NCBI GenBank assembly: GCA_022763045.1
Contig: JALEGI010000009.1
Span: 127,449-191,448, forward strand
From: Simkaniaceae bacterium
Lineage (GTDB): Bacteria; Chlamydiota; Chlamydiia; Chlamydiales; JACRBE01
DNA length: 64,000 bases
Direction: 5' to 3'
Both the position numbers and the translations under genes were made by a program. The stretch's first letter is position 1; each line of letters begins with the position of its first letter. This document shows positions 1-8,173 of the stretch, piece by piece. A model generated the notes under the pieces. That model did not search any database, was not told the origin of the DNA, and was given only the letters and a program-made list of their open reading frames with translations.

Positions 1-317
1 TCTGATAGGAGCTGAATGAGAGCGCAGTTGCCTTGTGGAATTTTGTTGTGCGGCTCAAGTAGAAAGGGATAGGGGCGAATTTGATTTTCAATCAGGGCTT
101 GCAGTAGGCCGACGATGTTGTTTGAGTGCGATGAGCCAATGATGGCGACCTCTTTTGTGTTTGCAATTAGATAGGGGAGCAGCGAGTGGTATTTGCGCAG
201 CTTAGTTCCGCTAATTCCAAAGCTAAGCTCGTCATCGCGCTTGAGATAGGCACCATCAAAGGTGTTGAGGGGATGAATGCGAGATTGGAGGTTATAAAAT
301 TCTCTTGATAGAGTCAT
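1..317 (-). CDS. PLP-dependent enzyme of the ACC deaminase / D-cysteine desulfhydrase family, N-terminal part
   Basis: The gene starts at the ATG read from 317 downward and runs off the left edge, so only about 105 N-terminal residues are visible. The reading frame is open throughout. It contains KRDDELSFGISGTKLRKY near residues 27-44, where the lysine of the G-x-K-x-R-K pattern matches the pyridoxal-phosphate-binding lysine of ACC deaminase and D-cysteine desulfhydrase, followed by GSSHSNN, which resembles the family's Q/H-S-N-H/N phosphate/substrate loop. Members deaminate small amino acids or amino-cyclopropane carboxylate in the cytoplasm. The exact substrate cannot be told from this fragment. 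It is divergent to the aconitase gene, with 41 bp between the two starts. Confidence 0.6.
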   Translation of the reverse strand, partial: MTLSREFYNLQSRIHPLNTFDGAYLKRDDELSFGISGTKLRKYHSLLPYLIANTKEVAIIGSSHSNNIVGLLQALIENQIRPYPFLLEPHNKIPQGNCALIQLLS

Positions 318-358
318 GTTGATGGTGTATACCTTCCCTAAACGTTCGGAGCGATGCT

Positions 359-2293
359 ATGGGTAAAAATGTTGCACAAAAGCTGATTGAAAGTCACCTT
401 CTTTCTGGGGAAATGAAACCGGGAGAGGAGATTGGGATTAAAATTGATCAGACGCTGACGCAAGATGCGACAGGAACCATGGTGATGCTCGAGCTCGAAG
501 CGATGGGACTTGACCGCGCCAAAACAGAGGTCTCTTGTCAATACGTCGATCACAACTTGGTCCAAACAGACTTTAAAAACCCAGACGATCACCTATTTCT
601 CTACAGCGCTTGTCAAAAGTTTGGCATTTGGTATAGCAAGGCCGGCAATGGCGTGTCGCATCCTGTACACATGGAAAATCATGGAATTCCCGGAAAAACG
701 ATGGTCGGCTCTGATAGCCACACACCTGCGGCGGGTAGTCTTGGTATGCTTGCAATCGGAACAGGCGGGCTTGAGGTAGCGCTCTCTATTGCAGGGCACC
801 CCTTTTATACAACCATGCCCCAGATCATGGGAGTCAAGCTCACAGGCAAGCTCTGTGATTGGGTCAGCGCAAAAGATGTGATATTGGAGATGCTTCGTCG
901 TCATGATGTCGCCGGAGGTGTGGGAAAAATTATTGAATACTACGGTCCAGGTCTCGATACATTAACTGCAATGGATCGTCACGTTATCGCCAATATGGGT
1001 GCAGAACTTGGCGCTACTACAACGGTTTTCCCTTCAGATGAAGCGACACGCCTCTTTTTGAAACAGCAAGGGCGCGAGGGTGATTGGGTTGAGCTCAAGG
1101 CCGATTCTGATGCCACTTATGATCTTCACGATGAGATCGATCTTTCGAAAGTTGAGCCGCTAATTGCTTGCCCCTCGAGTCCTGGAAATGTCGTGCCTGT
1201 GCGTGAAGTGAAGGGCAGGCCCGTTTTTCAAGCAATGATTGGGTCAAGTGCAAACCCTGGTGAGCGTGACTTTGCCATCCCGGCCATGATGGTCAAAGAG
1301 CGCAAGGCAAAGGACTTTGTCTCTTTTGATATCAATCCGAGCTCGCGCCAGATATTGCAAAACCTCACTGTTGATGGGCACCTCTCATCTCTAATCTCTT
1401 CAGGAGCGCGAATCCACCAACCGGGGTGTAATGGATGTATTGGGATGGGTCAAGCTCCAGCTACAGGCAAAATTTCACTGAGAACAAATCCCCGAAACTT
1501 TCCGGGCCGCTCTGGAACAAAAGAGGATTCAGTCTATCTGTGCTCACCGGAAACCGCAACTGCTGCCGCGCTTACAGGGGAAATCACAGATCCTCGCGAT
1601 TTAGGCATGGATTATCCGAAATTTGTAGAAAAAGAGAGTCAAGAGAGAGTTGAGTCGCTCACCCCAGCACCAGAAAAGCCGGGTGGCAATTTGATTATGG
1701 GCCCTAATATCAAGCCCCTCCCATCTTTTGATCCCATGCCCGATCATATTGATGGTCCAGTTTTACTCAAAACAGCGGATAATGTCTCAACAGATGCGAT
1801 TTTGCCAGCAGGAGCTAAGGTTTTGCCATTCCGCTCAAACATCCAAGAGATTGCCAAGTTTACATTCTATCTTCTCGATCCTACTTATTACGAGAGGGCG
1901 ATGAAGTATCAAACTCAGGGGTCGATTATTGTTGGTGGAGAAAACTACGGTCAAGGATCAAGCCGTGAGCATGCTGCGATTACTCCACGCTACTTAGGAG
2001 TACACGCAGTCATTGTTAAAAGTTTTGCACGTATTCACCGTAAAAACCTAATAAACTTTGGAATACTTCCCCTTGAGTTTTCTAATCCCGATGATTATGA
2101 TCGTATCAATCAACTCGATGAGCTCGAAATTAAAAATGTAAAAAAGATGATGCTTGATGCAGATGAACTTGAGGTTGTCAATCGCACGAAGGGGGAGAGC
2201 TTTAAAGTGAAAAATACCCTTTCACCAAAAGAGCGCAATGCGGTTTTACATGGGGGACTCATCAACATCGTTCTTCAAGGAGGAGAGTATTAA
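359..2293 (+). CDS. acn: Aconitate hydratase
   Basis: A 644-residue aconitase that interconverts citrate and isocitrate in the TCA cycle in the cytoplasm. The length and order fit the short aconitase/homoaconitase-like subfamily (Aquifex type) rather than the 850-900-residue AcnA/AcnB forms. Visible motifs are GSDSHTPAAG near residue 119, the iron-sulfur cysteine region HQPGCNGCIGMG near residue 357, and the C-terminal swivel-domain motif GGENYGQGSSREHAA near residue 524. An ATG at 359 is preceded by GGAG at a spacing of 7 bases, which supports the start. Its stop overlaps the start of the next gene by one base (TAATG). Chlamydiaceae lack aconitase, so this points to an environmental chlamydia. 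Confidence 0.95.
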   Translation: MGKNVAQKLIESHLLSGEMKPGEEIGIKIDQTLTQDATGTMVMLELEAMGLDRAKTEVSCQYVDHNLVQTDFKNPDDHLFLYSACQKFGIWYSKAGNGVSHPVHMENHGIPGKTMVGSDSHTPAAGSLGMLAIGTGGLEVALSIAGHPFYTTMPQIMGVKLTGKLCDWVSAKDVILEMLRRHDVAGGVGKIIEYYGPGLDTLTAMDRHVIANMGAELGATTTVFPSDEATRLFLKQQGREGDWVELKADSDATYDLHDEIDLSKVEPLIACPSSPGNVVPVREVKGRPVFQAMIGSSANPGERDFAIPAMMVKERKAKDFVSFDINPSSRQILQNLTVDGHLSSLISSGARIHQPGCNGCIGMGQAPATGKISLRTNPRNFPGRSGTKEDSVYLCSPETATAAALTGEITDPRDLGMDYPKFVEKESQERVESLTPAPEKPGGNLIMGPNIKPLPSFDPMPDHIDGPVLLKTADNVSTDAILPAGAKVLPFRSNIQEIAKFTFYLLDPTYYERAMKYQTQGSIIVGGENYGQGSSREHAAITPRYLGVHAVIVKSFARIHRKNLINFGILPLEFSNPDDYDRINQLDELEIKNVKKMMLDADELEVVNRTKGESFKVKNTLSPKERNAVLHGGLINIVLQGGEY

Positions 2294-2646
2294 TGATATT
2301 AATTGTCGTGAGAATCTTAATTACAGCAATTGTTGTTGTTGCCTCTGCCCACTATATCCCCGGTCTCCATATTAAAGATCTAACAGATGCCATCTTTTTT
2401 GGGTTAATTCTAGGTCTTATAAACGCAATCGTAAGACCCATTTTAACGCTTCTTACGCTCCCTATTACCATTCTCACACTTGGTCTCTTTACTCTTGTCA
2501 TCAATGCCTTTACCTATTGGCTTGCTGGCGAGATTTCCTATGGCGTGCACATTGAAACAATTTGGGGTGCTTTTTGGGGAGGCCTTGTTGTTTGGTTGAC
2601 CGGTCTTTTGACAAACCGGTTGATCTGGAAAAGAGATATGTATTGA
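2293..2646 (+). CDS. Phage holin family IV / YvlD-type small membrane protein
   Basis: A 117-residue protein with four predicted membrane segments, rich in Leu, Ile and Val. The stretch GLILGLINAIVRPIL near residues 37-51 is characteristic of the YvlD / 'phage holin superfamily IV' membrane proteins, which are widespread bacterial inner-membrane proteins and despite the name are usually not phage genes. Function is not established. It is translationally coupled to aconitase (TAATG) and overlaps the start region of the following transporter, so all three are likely co-transcribed. Confidence 0.75.
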   Translation: MILIVVRILITAIVVVASAHYIPGLHIKDLTDAIFFGLILGLINAIVRPILTLLTLPITILTLGLFTLVINAFTYWLAGEISYGVHIETIWGAFWGGLVVWLTGLLTNRLIWKRDMY

Positions 2647-3533
2647 AAAATCTGCTGCCGACTCTTTCTGGTTGTTCGGCCTTAGCTCTTTGGTCGCTCA
2701 CAGCACTTCTTTCAGTTGAACTCATCAATATACCCCCCTTTTTGCTGACAGGAGTAATGACCTCCTGTTTTTTTCTTATTACCCTTTGTAAAATAGCGTT
2801 GAAAAGACGTTGGAGTGTTTTTAGACAGTCGCTTTCAACATGGTTGATTGGCGCAACCACCTTTACAGCATTCAATGTCTTTTACCACGCCTCATTTAAA
2901 TTGGCCCCTGCTGCAACTGTTGATTTAATCAATTACCTCTGGCCAATCATGGTAGTCGTTGTTTCAAGTTTTTTACCAGGTGAGAGGTTTACGAAAAGAC
3001 ATGCACTATCGGCTCTACTTGGGTTCATCTCTCTTTATATTTTGATTGGATACTCTCCTGTAAAAATGCACTCAAAAGAACTTTTAGGGTGTTTTTTCGC
3101 TTTTATAGGAGCGCTTTCATGGACTGCTTTTAATCTCTTTTTATCAAGAGATCAAACAACAAATGGGGATGTCCTTGGTTTATTTGCAGGGTTAACAGCA
3201 GCGATCTGTTTTATTTTTCACTTTATTTGTGAGCCCTTTACTATTCCTAGTCAAAGGGAGTGGCTTCAGTTACTTTTTATTGGTTTTTTTGTTTGTGGAT
3301 CGACGTATACTCTTTGGAATTATGGAATAAAGCGCGGTTCCATAAAACAACTTTCAATCTATTCTTATTTTACTCCTGTGGCATCTATCTCATTTTTAGT
3401 TGCTTTTGGTAAATCGGAGCTTACAAATTCCCTTTTTATATCAACGGGGTTAATTACTTTTGCTTCAACGATTCCTGCATTAATAAAAAAAATTACCGAA
3501 CCCAACACTTTGCCATTTAACGATCTAGTTTAA
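2643..3533 (+). CDS. EamA (DMT superfamily) transporter
   Basis: A hydrophobic protein of about 296 residues with roughly ten membrane segments arranged as two EamA halves; the second half contains GALSWTAFNLF and GSTYTLWNYGIKRG, typical of amino-acid/metabolite exporters of this family. The likely start is the TTG at 2643, which overlaps the stop of the preceding gene and follows a GAAAAGAG stretch; the longer reading from 2562 would place a non-hydrophobic Cys-rich leader inside the previous gene and is less likely. The substrate is unknown. Third gene of an apparent operon with aconitase. Confidence 0.8.
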   Translation: MKNLLPTLSGCSALALWSLTALLSVELINIPPFLLTGVMTSCFFLITLCKIALKRRWSVFRQSLSTWLIGATTFTAFNVFYHASFKLAPAATVDLINYLWPIMVVVVSSFLPGERFTKRHALSALLGFISLYILIGYSPVKMHSKELLGCFFAFIGALSWTAFNLFLSRDQTTNGDVLGLFAGLTAAICFIFHFICEPFTIPSQREWLQLLFIGFFVCGSTYTLWNYGIKRGSIKQLSIYSYFTPVASISFLVAFGKSELTNSLFISTGLITFASTIPALIKKITEPNTLPFNDLV

Positions 3534-3601
3534 ACATATAGACAATCTTAATTGCGCTAAATTCTCGATTAGATATAACGACAATTTACGGAGGATTTAG
3601 T

Positions 3602-4318
3602 ATGCGACGAATTTTCTTACTCGCTTTGTTAATTGGGCCAGTACTCGCATTTTTTGATGTCGATTGGGGTGAAGGGGGATTTGAAAGTGCAGGAATTGCG
3701 CCCAGGCCAAAGTCTAATCGCGAGGCGATTGTACAAATATACGAGGCGCGCGATTGTCGATGGAGGGGGCTTTTGAGCATGCATACTTGGGTCGCTGTTA
3801 AAAAGCCTTTTGCCAAGTACTACACGATCTATCACATCAATGATGCAAAACGTGACGGAGATTATCTCGACATATTTAAAGGAACTGCCGATATGCACTG
3901 GTTTGGCAATAAGCCAAACCTCATTTATGAATTAAAGGGACCTGCAGCAGAATCTTTAATTACTCAAATAGATAAGGCTGCCATAAGCTACCCCTATCGC
4001 AATCAGTTTAACTTTCTGCCAGGCCCAAATGCCAATACGTTTATCGCCTATTTAGCTCGATCGATTCCTGGACTGCATTTTACCATGTCACCAAATTCAC
4101 TTGGAAAAGACTACTTTACAGATGGGGGATTTTTTGCGCGCACGACTTCAGATTCTGCCTATCAACTCTCATTCAAGGGGCTTGTTGGAATGACTTTAGG
4201 TGGCGAGGAGGGGTATCAACTTTCCATAGGTGGACTTTCCTTTGGGGTAAGTTTAGCTGAAAAGGCGGTCACCCTTCCCGGAGTTGGAAGGTGCCAATTT
4301 TCTAAAACTTCGCAGTAA
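3602..4318 (+). CDS. DUF3750-like exported protein
   Basis: A 238-residue protein with a hydrophobic N-terminus (residues 1-18), consistent with a signal peptide or anchor. Residues about 40-65 contain AIVQIYEARDCRWRG followed by HTWVAVKK, a pattern I associate with DUF3750 proteins of unknown function. Later there are N-F-L-P-G-P-N-A-N-T-F and glycine-rich segments. A GGAGG motif a few bases before the ATG (3592-3596) supports the start. It converges with the next gene and the two reading frames overlap by 17 bp at their 3' ends. Confidence 0.6.
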   Translation: MRRIFLLALLIGPVLAFFDVDWGEGGFESAGIAPRPKSNREAIVQIYEARDCRWRGLLSMHTWVAVKKPFAKYYTIYHINDAKRDGDYLDIFKGTADMHWFGNKPNLIYELKGPAAESLITQIDKAAISYPYRNQFNFLPGPNANTFIAYLARSIPGLHFTMSPNSLGKDYFTDGGFFARTTSDSAYQLSFKGLVGMTLGGEEGYQLSIGGLSFGVSLAEKAVTLPGVGRCQFSKTSQ

Positions 4319-5540
4319 GTCCAAAGCGCAAAATCAGAGACTCTTTCAAAGCCTCTCCTGGTAGGTAGCCCTTTGTTTTAAAACCAAGGTTGAGTAAAAA
4401 ACCTACTGGAGTATTTGGAATTTTAGCCTCTGCAATTGCATACATGCCAACTCCATAGAGCGTTTTGTTTTTTACCGGGATATTTCGATTCGTTTCGCCG
4501 TAATTAATCACTTGCAAAAACGTCAATGGTGTTGTGGTTTGTCGCTGTTTCCAAAGGTCGACTCTTCCCCCAAGAGAGAAATATTGCCAGATAAAGAGCT
4601 TTGGATACTCAAGGCCAAGTCCGTAGGAGCGATGGCGGTCTGCATTGCCTGTTTTTAAGTAGAAATAGATTGGAGCCCCATTCACTGAGAGGTAGTTTTC
4701 CAAATATCTCTCAGGCCCGTAGGGAGCAAGAGCGTAGCGAAACCCGGGAAGGTAGTAGACTTGATCTCCAAAAGGGATCATATAAATTTCCGCACTCTCT
4801 CCCAGGGCGACATACTTTCCATAGGCAAAGGCGCTGTAGAAAGTGAAGGGATCCATAAAGTTGAGCCAAACGTTTTTACGTAGTTGGTTGATTGAAATTT
4901 TGCCCTTTGGGTGTAAAATATTGAACCACTTTACGTAATCTCCGACGTCGTTTCCATCCTCAACTCCAGGCCAATCTCTAGTTGAGTAGACATAGCTTGT
5001 GGTATCGTGTTGAGAGAAAAGGTATAGCGTCGCCACCCGACCATCAATTTGTCTCCCTTGCATCCAATTCATTTTTAAGCGATTTGCTAAAATCGAGCTC
5101 GCCTCCATGCCAGCAATTGAAATATCTATCATCTGCTCGGGCTGAGTCTGATTTGTGATCGTGAAAGTTGTCGCACCACCACCGGTGTTATATGGGAAGG
5201 GGGCTCGAATAAAATAGCTTTGAACTTTGGCAAAATCGATGCCAAGATCACGAATGCGGTAGCCGTGACCAAAAATTTCGTGGTTAGTGACAATCATTAG
5301 CTGATTGACGGGACCCCAGATGAAAATCAGCTCGCCCATTCGGCCAATCACCCCCGCGCCGTTTGTTGACTTGAAGGGACCGATCGTTGTATCCTCAACA
5401 CTCGTTAACGCGTAGTGAGTTGTAATCCAGTTTTCGCTCATAGAGTATGGAGACATGAGCGGATCTGCTAGAACGGAATAGGTTTCATCTGCAAAGGTAA
5501 AGCCGAAAAGGCAAATAAGACAAAATAATTTCTTTTTCAT
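4302..5540 (-). CDS. Secreted or outer-membrane protein with an HExxxH motif
   Basis: A 412-residue protein with a clear signal peptide (MKKKLFCLICLFGFTFA, likely cut near residue 17) and many alternating aromatic/hydrophobic segments in its C-terminal half, ending in Ala-Lys-Phe; a terminal Phe is usual for outer-membrane barrels. Residues 87-92 read H-E-I-F-G-H followed by GYRIRDLG, a possible metal-binding site that is one residue longer than the classic HExxH zincin motif. I do not recognise the family. It could be an envelope-associated metal-dependent hydrolase or a barrel protein. Its start is divergent to the YkgJ-like gene, 31 bp away. Confidence 0.55.
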   Translation of the reverse strand: MKKKLFCLICLFGFTFADETYSVLADPLMSPYSMSENWITTHYALTSVEDTTIGPFKSTNGAGVIGRMGELIFIWGPVNQLMIVTNHEIFGHGYRIRDLGIDFAKVQSYFIRAPFPYNTGGGATTFTITNQTQPEQMIDISIAGMEASSILANRLKMNWMQGRQIDGRVATLYLFSQHDTTSYVYSTRDWPGVEDGNDVGDYVKWFNILHPKGKISINQLRKNVWLNFMDPFTFYSAFAYGKYVALGESAEIYMIPFGDQVYYLPGFRYALAPYGPERYLENYLSVNGAPIYFYLKTGNADRHRSYGLGLEYPKLFIWQYFSLGGRVDLWKQRQTTTPLTFLQVINYGETNRNIPVKNKTLYGVGMYAIAEAKIPNTPVGFLLNLGFKTKGYLPGEALKESLILRFGLTAKF

Positions 5541-5571
5541 GTAAAGAAGTATAGTCCATTTTCACAATAAA

Positions 5572-6099
5572 ATGTTAGAAGAACTTGTAGATATTGCAGG
5601 AAGTGCAACTAAAAAACCCCCTGAACCTAGAGGGGGCATCCCCAAGCGGTGGCTTCCCGCGCCGATCAGGCTCACGATCGAATTGGTGATGATTCCCTTT
5701 GTCCATCTGGATGTGCTTGCTCATCGCCTGGCAAAATGGATCATACCTACACCATTTAAACGCGTTGGCAAGTGCAAAAAGCGGGGGAATTGTTGCCACT
5801 ATATTCGGATGAGACGGATTCCAGGTCTTCTAGGCGTGCTCCAGCGTTTTTGGGCAATCCAGGTAAATGGATTTTTTATGCGAGACAAAAAGCCTGTTAA
5901 AACAGAAGATGTCGAATTTTATATACTAGGGTGTCGTCATCTCAAAGATGATGGTTCGTGTGGAAATTATAGACTTCGCCCTAAAATCTGCCGGATGTGG
6001 CCAGAAATCGAGCAGTTTGAGCGTCCTGCTTTCTTAAAAGGCTGTGGTTTTGACGCTGTTCCACGCAAGTCAAAATCACCATTGAATATTTTAAAATGA
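5572..6099 (+). CDS. YkgJ-family cysteine cluster protein
   Basis: A 175-residue protein with the cysteine arrangement of the YkgJ (UPF0153) family: CKKRGNCCHY near residue 66, and C-R-H-L-K-D-D-G-S-C-x-N-Y-x-x-R-P-x-x-C near 122-140. These cysteines are thought to bind zinc or an iron-sulfur cluster; the biochemical role is unknown. A short hydrophobic stretch (about residues 30-45) precedes the cluster. The stop overlaps the start of the asd-like gene by four bases (ATGA), so the two are translationally coupled. Confidence 0.75.
   Translation: MLEELVDIAGSATKKPPEPRGGIPKRWLPAPIRLTIELVMIPFVHLDVLAHRLAKWIIPTPFKRVGKCKKRGNCCHYIRMRRIPGLLGVLQRFWAIQVNGFFMRDKKPVKTEDVEFYILGCRHLKDDGSCGNYRLRPKICRMWPEIEQFERPAFLKGCGFDAVPRKSKSPLNILK
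5611..5636 (-). terminator. Possible minus-strand intrinsic terminator or attenuator hairpin
   Basis: CCCCCT (5617-5622) and AGGGGG (5631-5636) form a 6-bp GC-rich stem with an 8-base loop; on the minus strand it is followed by six Ts (complement of 5611-5616). It lies inside the N-terminal coding part of the YkgJ-like gene and about 70 bases upstream of the minus-strand gene that starts at 5540, so it could stop read-through or attenuate that gene. It may also be a coincidence of coding sequence. Confidence 0.3.
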
Positions 6100-7049
6100 G
6101 AAAAATTCCCGTTTCAATCTACGGTGCAACTGGACTGGTTGGCACTAAACTGCTAGAAATGATCAAAAACCATCCCTGGTTTGAAGTGACGCAGCTAGTT
6201 GGATCAGAAAAATCTCTTGGCAGGGAGATTCAAGGTCTAAAAGTAGAGTCTATTAGCTCCTCACCTAAGGCGCCGCTTATCTTCTCCTGTTTAAGTGCAT
6301 CAGTTGCACATGATGTAGAGGCCGATTTGGCAGCAAAAGGCTACTATGTTGTCTCAAATGCGAGCTCGCACCGCTTTTCCCCCGGGATTCCTCTTGTCAT
6401 CCCTGAAGTAAATGGAGAGCAAGTTACCTCAGATCACCACCTGATAACCAATCCAAATTGTAGCGTGACCGGGATTGTTCTTGCCCTCAAACCTTTAGTT
6501 GATAAGTTTGGTATCACCTCATTAAACGTCACTACGCTCCAAGCTCTCTCTGGCGCTGGAAAAAACCACCCTACTCTTATAGAAAATGTTCTTCCCTACA
6601 TTAAGGGAGAGGAAGAAAAAATTGAGAGAGAGCCTAAAAAAATCCTTCAGAGGGAATTTCCAATTGAGGCGACTGCCTTTCGCGTTCCTGTAGTCGATGG
6701 GCACCTTGCAAATGTGACAGTTTCATTTGAGAATGAGGCCTCATCCACAGAGATTATAGATGCTTGGAGGCAATTTTCATCCATTCAGCTGCCCTCATCA
6801 CCCTTGAAATCGATCATTTATGATGAAGACACCCACGCACCCCAGCCGCAGTTGCACTGCATGCGCGGTGATGGAATGTCAATCACAATAGGTAGATTAC
6901 GCGAGATTTCAAGATTGAAGTGGAGATTTGTTGTTCTCTGCCACAATCTAATTCGTGGTGCTGCAGGGGGAGCGCTACTTAACGGGGAGTTAATAGCTTC
7001 ACGTTCACAGCTTCTGGCCCCTTCTTCCCCTTTGTTGGCTCGTAAGTAA
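6096..7049 (+). CDS. asd: Aspartate-semialdehyde dehydrogenase
   Basis: A 317-residue NADP-dependent dehydrogenase that reduces aspartyl-4-phosphate to aspartate semialdehyde, feeding lysine/diaminopimelate, threonine and methionine synthesis. Evidence: the nucleotide-binding GATGLVG near residue 10, the active-site cysteine in NPNCSVTG near residues 117-124, and RVPVVDGHLA near residues 194-203, which is the signature of the archaeal/fungal-type enzyme. Length is a little shorter than the usual 340-360. It is coupled to the upstream YkgJ-like gene. Its last 71 bases overlap, in antisense, the 3' end of the cold-shock gene. Confidence 0.85.
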   Translation: MRKIPVSIYGATGLVGTKLLEMIKNHPWFEVTQLVGSEKSLGREIQGLKVESISSSPKAPLIFSCLSASVAHDVEADLAAKGYYVVSNASSHRFSPGIPLVIPEVNGEQVTSDHHLITNPNCSVTGIVLALKPLVDKFGITSLNVTTLQALSGAGKNHPTLIENVLPYIKGEEEKIEREPKKILQREFPIEATAFRVPVVDGHLANVTVSFENEASSTEIIDAWRQFSSIQLPSSPLKSIIYDEDTHAPQPQLHCMRGDGMSITIGRLREISRLKWRFVVLCHNLIRGAAGGALLNGELIASRSQLLAPSSPLLARK

Positions 7050-7185
7050 CGCGCATACCCTCTTCGGGAGATCCTTCAGATACAATATTTGCATGTGAGA
7101 CAAAAAGGTCGTGGCCTCCCGTTTCAGGATGAATAAAGCCAAAGCCCTTTTCAGCGTTAAAAAAAGCGATTTTACCCTTTTCCAT
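6979..7185 (-). CDS. Cold-shock domain protein
   Basis: A 68-residue single cold-shock domain: MEKGKIAFFNAEKGFGFI carries RNP1 (K-G-F-G-F-I), followed by HDLFVSHANI, which matches RNP2 (D-L-F-V-H). These small cytoplasmic proteins bind single-stranded RNA/DNA and act as RNA chaperones. The ATG at 7185 is chosen because GGAGG lies 7 bases upstream; the upstream TTG in frame lies within that ribosome-binding site. The 3' end overlaps the asd-like gene on the other strand by 71 bp. Confidence 0.92.
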   Translation of the reverse strand: MEKGKIAFFNAEKGFGFIHPETGGHDLFVSHANIVSEGSPEEGMRVTYEPTKGKKGPEAVNVKLLTPR

Positions 7186-7297
7186 TCTTTTTACCTCCAA
7201 AGCGGTCGAGACATAAAACCCCAGCGACTAATGAACCAACAAATCCAATAATACTGACAAAAAACTGAGGTGGAATTGAACTAAAGATACAAGCCAT
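7172..7297 (-). CDS. Possible 41-residue membrane micropeptide upstream of the cold-shock gene
   Basis: An open frame of 41 codons starting at the ATG at 7297 (MACIFSSIPPQFF...) with one strongly hydrophobic segment (about residues 11-30) and a basic tail (DRFGGKKNGKG). Its last 14 bases overlap the start of the cold-shock gene, so the two could be translationally coupled. The ribosome-binding site is weak (AGGA about 13 bases upstream). It is unrecognised, and it could equally be an untranslated leader of the cold-shock mRNA. Confidence 0.3.
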   Translation of the reverse strand: MACIFSSIPPQFFVSIIGFVGSLVAGVLCLDRFGGKKNGKG

Positions 7298-7318
7298 ACT
7301 TAGAACTATATCCTTTTG

Positions 7319-8173
7319 TTATAAAATTTCAATACCAATTTCAATTGAACTGCTGGAGTTTTCAAGATTACGTGGGTTTTTGGCAGATAGCGGCTCAATG
7401 CAGACATAAGAGGCATCTTTTGGGTGATAAATTTGACATGAGAGGTTGTCCGTTGGTGCGCAGTAGCTCACTAGTAGCGAGCGCCCCTCAGTCTCGAGAA
7501 GTGTGCGCCCATGGGTCTCTTCCAAAGGAAGAAACCCATAATCAGCCTCGTTACTCAAATCAAACTTGAGGTGGCTGTGGCGGCGATCCCACCACTTTCC
7601 GGGAATTTTTTTAAACTCACCTCCCTCGTTGTAAAGCGGCTTTACATGTGAAGAGACAATTCCCTTTTTGCCCATTGCGTAGTAGGTGTGAAGTCCAACA
7701 AGACTCTCTCTTCCTTCACTTGAAACTTCAAGGTGGATGTGCAAACCAGTTTCGCTGAGCTCAGCGACATACTTCATAGAAAAATTGATTCCCTCGAGTG
7801 TTTTTAGAGGGACGCCGTGGAAAAAATCATCTCCGCTGATGTGGGCTGAGATTTTTGTGTCAGTTGCTGAGTAATTCCAGGGGGCGTAGCGCCCAATCCC
7901 ATGGGAGAAGGGATCTTTTGTTCCCTTCGCTGAGACACGCGCGATGTGTGGAAAGAGTGTGGTATCAAAATCTGTTGAGATGAGCGCATCTTTTTGGCGG
8001 TGAAAGTGGGGGCCAATCACGGGGCCAAGACCGGCAAAGCGCTCATCAAAAAGGGGTTTAGTCGTCTGGTCAATTGCCTCAGTCTCTCCCTTTTTAAGGC
8101 TAACCATATTCATGCCCTTTGTGGGCAAAAAAGTGGCCGCGTATTTCCCCGCTTTCAAAGTCACAACAGCCAT
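7319..8173 (-). CDS. Aldose 1-epimerase / galactose mutarotase-like protein
   Basis: A 284-residue beta-sandwich protein of the galactose mutarotase-like superfamily. It opens with AGKYAATFLPTKGMNMVSL, the usual first strands, and carries HGIGRYAPWNY near residue 91, GLHTYYAMG near residue 160 and CIEPLSAKNPRNL near the end, the last matching the conserved catalytic-glutamate region (E-P-x-S/T). The likely role is cytoplasmic sugar or sugar-phosphate anomer interconversion; the substrate is not evident. Its ATG directly follows the stop of the upstream phosphatase gene, indicating a two-gene operon. Confidence 0.75.
   Translation of the reverse strand: MAVVTLKAGKYAATFLPTKGMNMVSLKKGETEAIDQTTKPLFDERFAGLGPVIGPHFHRQKDALISTDFDTTLFPHIARVSAKGTKDPFSHGIGRYAPWNYSATDTKISAHISGDDFFHGVPLKTLEGINFSMKYVAELSETGLHIHLEVSSEGRESLVGLHTYYAMGKKGIVSSHVKPLYNEGGEFKKIPGKWWDRRHSHLKFDLSNEADYGFLPLEETHGRTLLETEGRSLLVSYCAPTDNLSCQIYHPKDASYVCIEPLSAKNPRNLENSSSSIEIGIEIL

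Noticed and set aside
338..592. Minus-strand open frame across the aconitase start
   Set aside because: It lies within the well-supported aconitase gene on the other strand and shows no family features; a shadow frame.
2562..2642. Upstream extension of the EamA transporter from the TTG at 2562
   Set aside because: It would lie entirely in another frame inside the preceding gene and add a Cys-rich non-hydrophobic leader not typical of the family.
2293..2646. Holin-family annotation as a sign of a prophage
   Set aside because: The family is widespread in bacterial chromosomes, and no phage structural, integrase or lysis genes are nearby.
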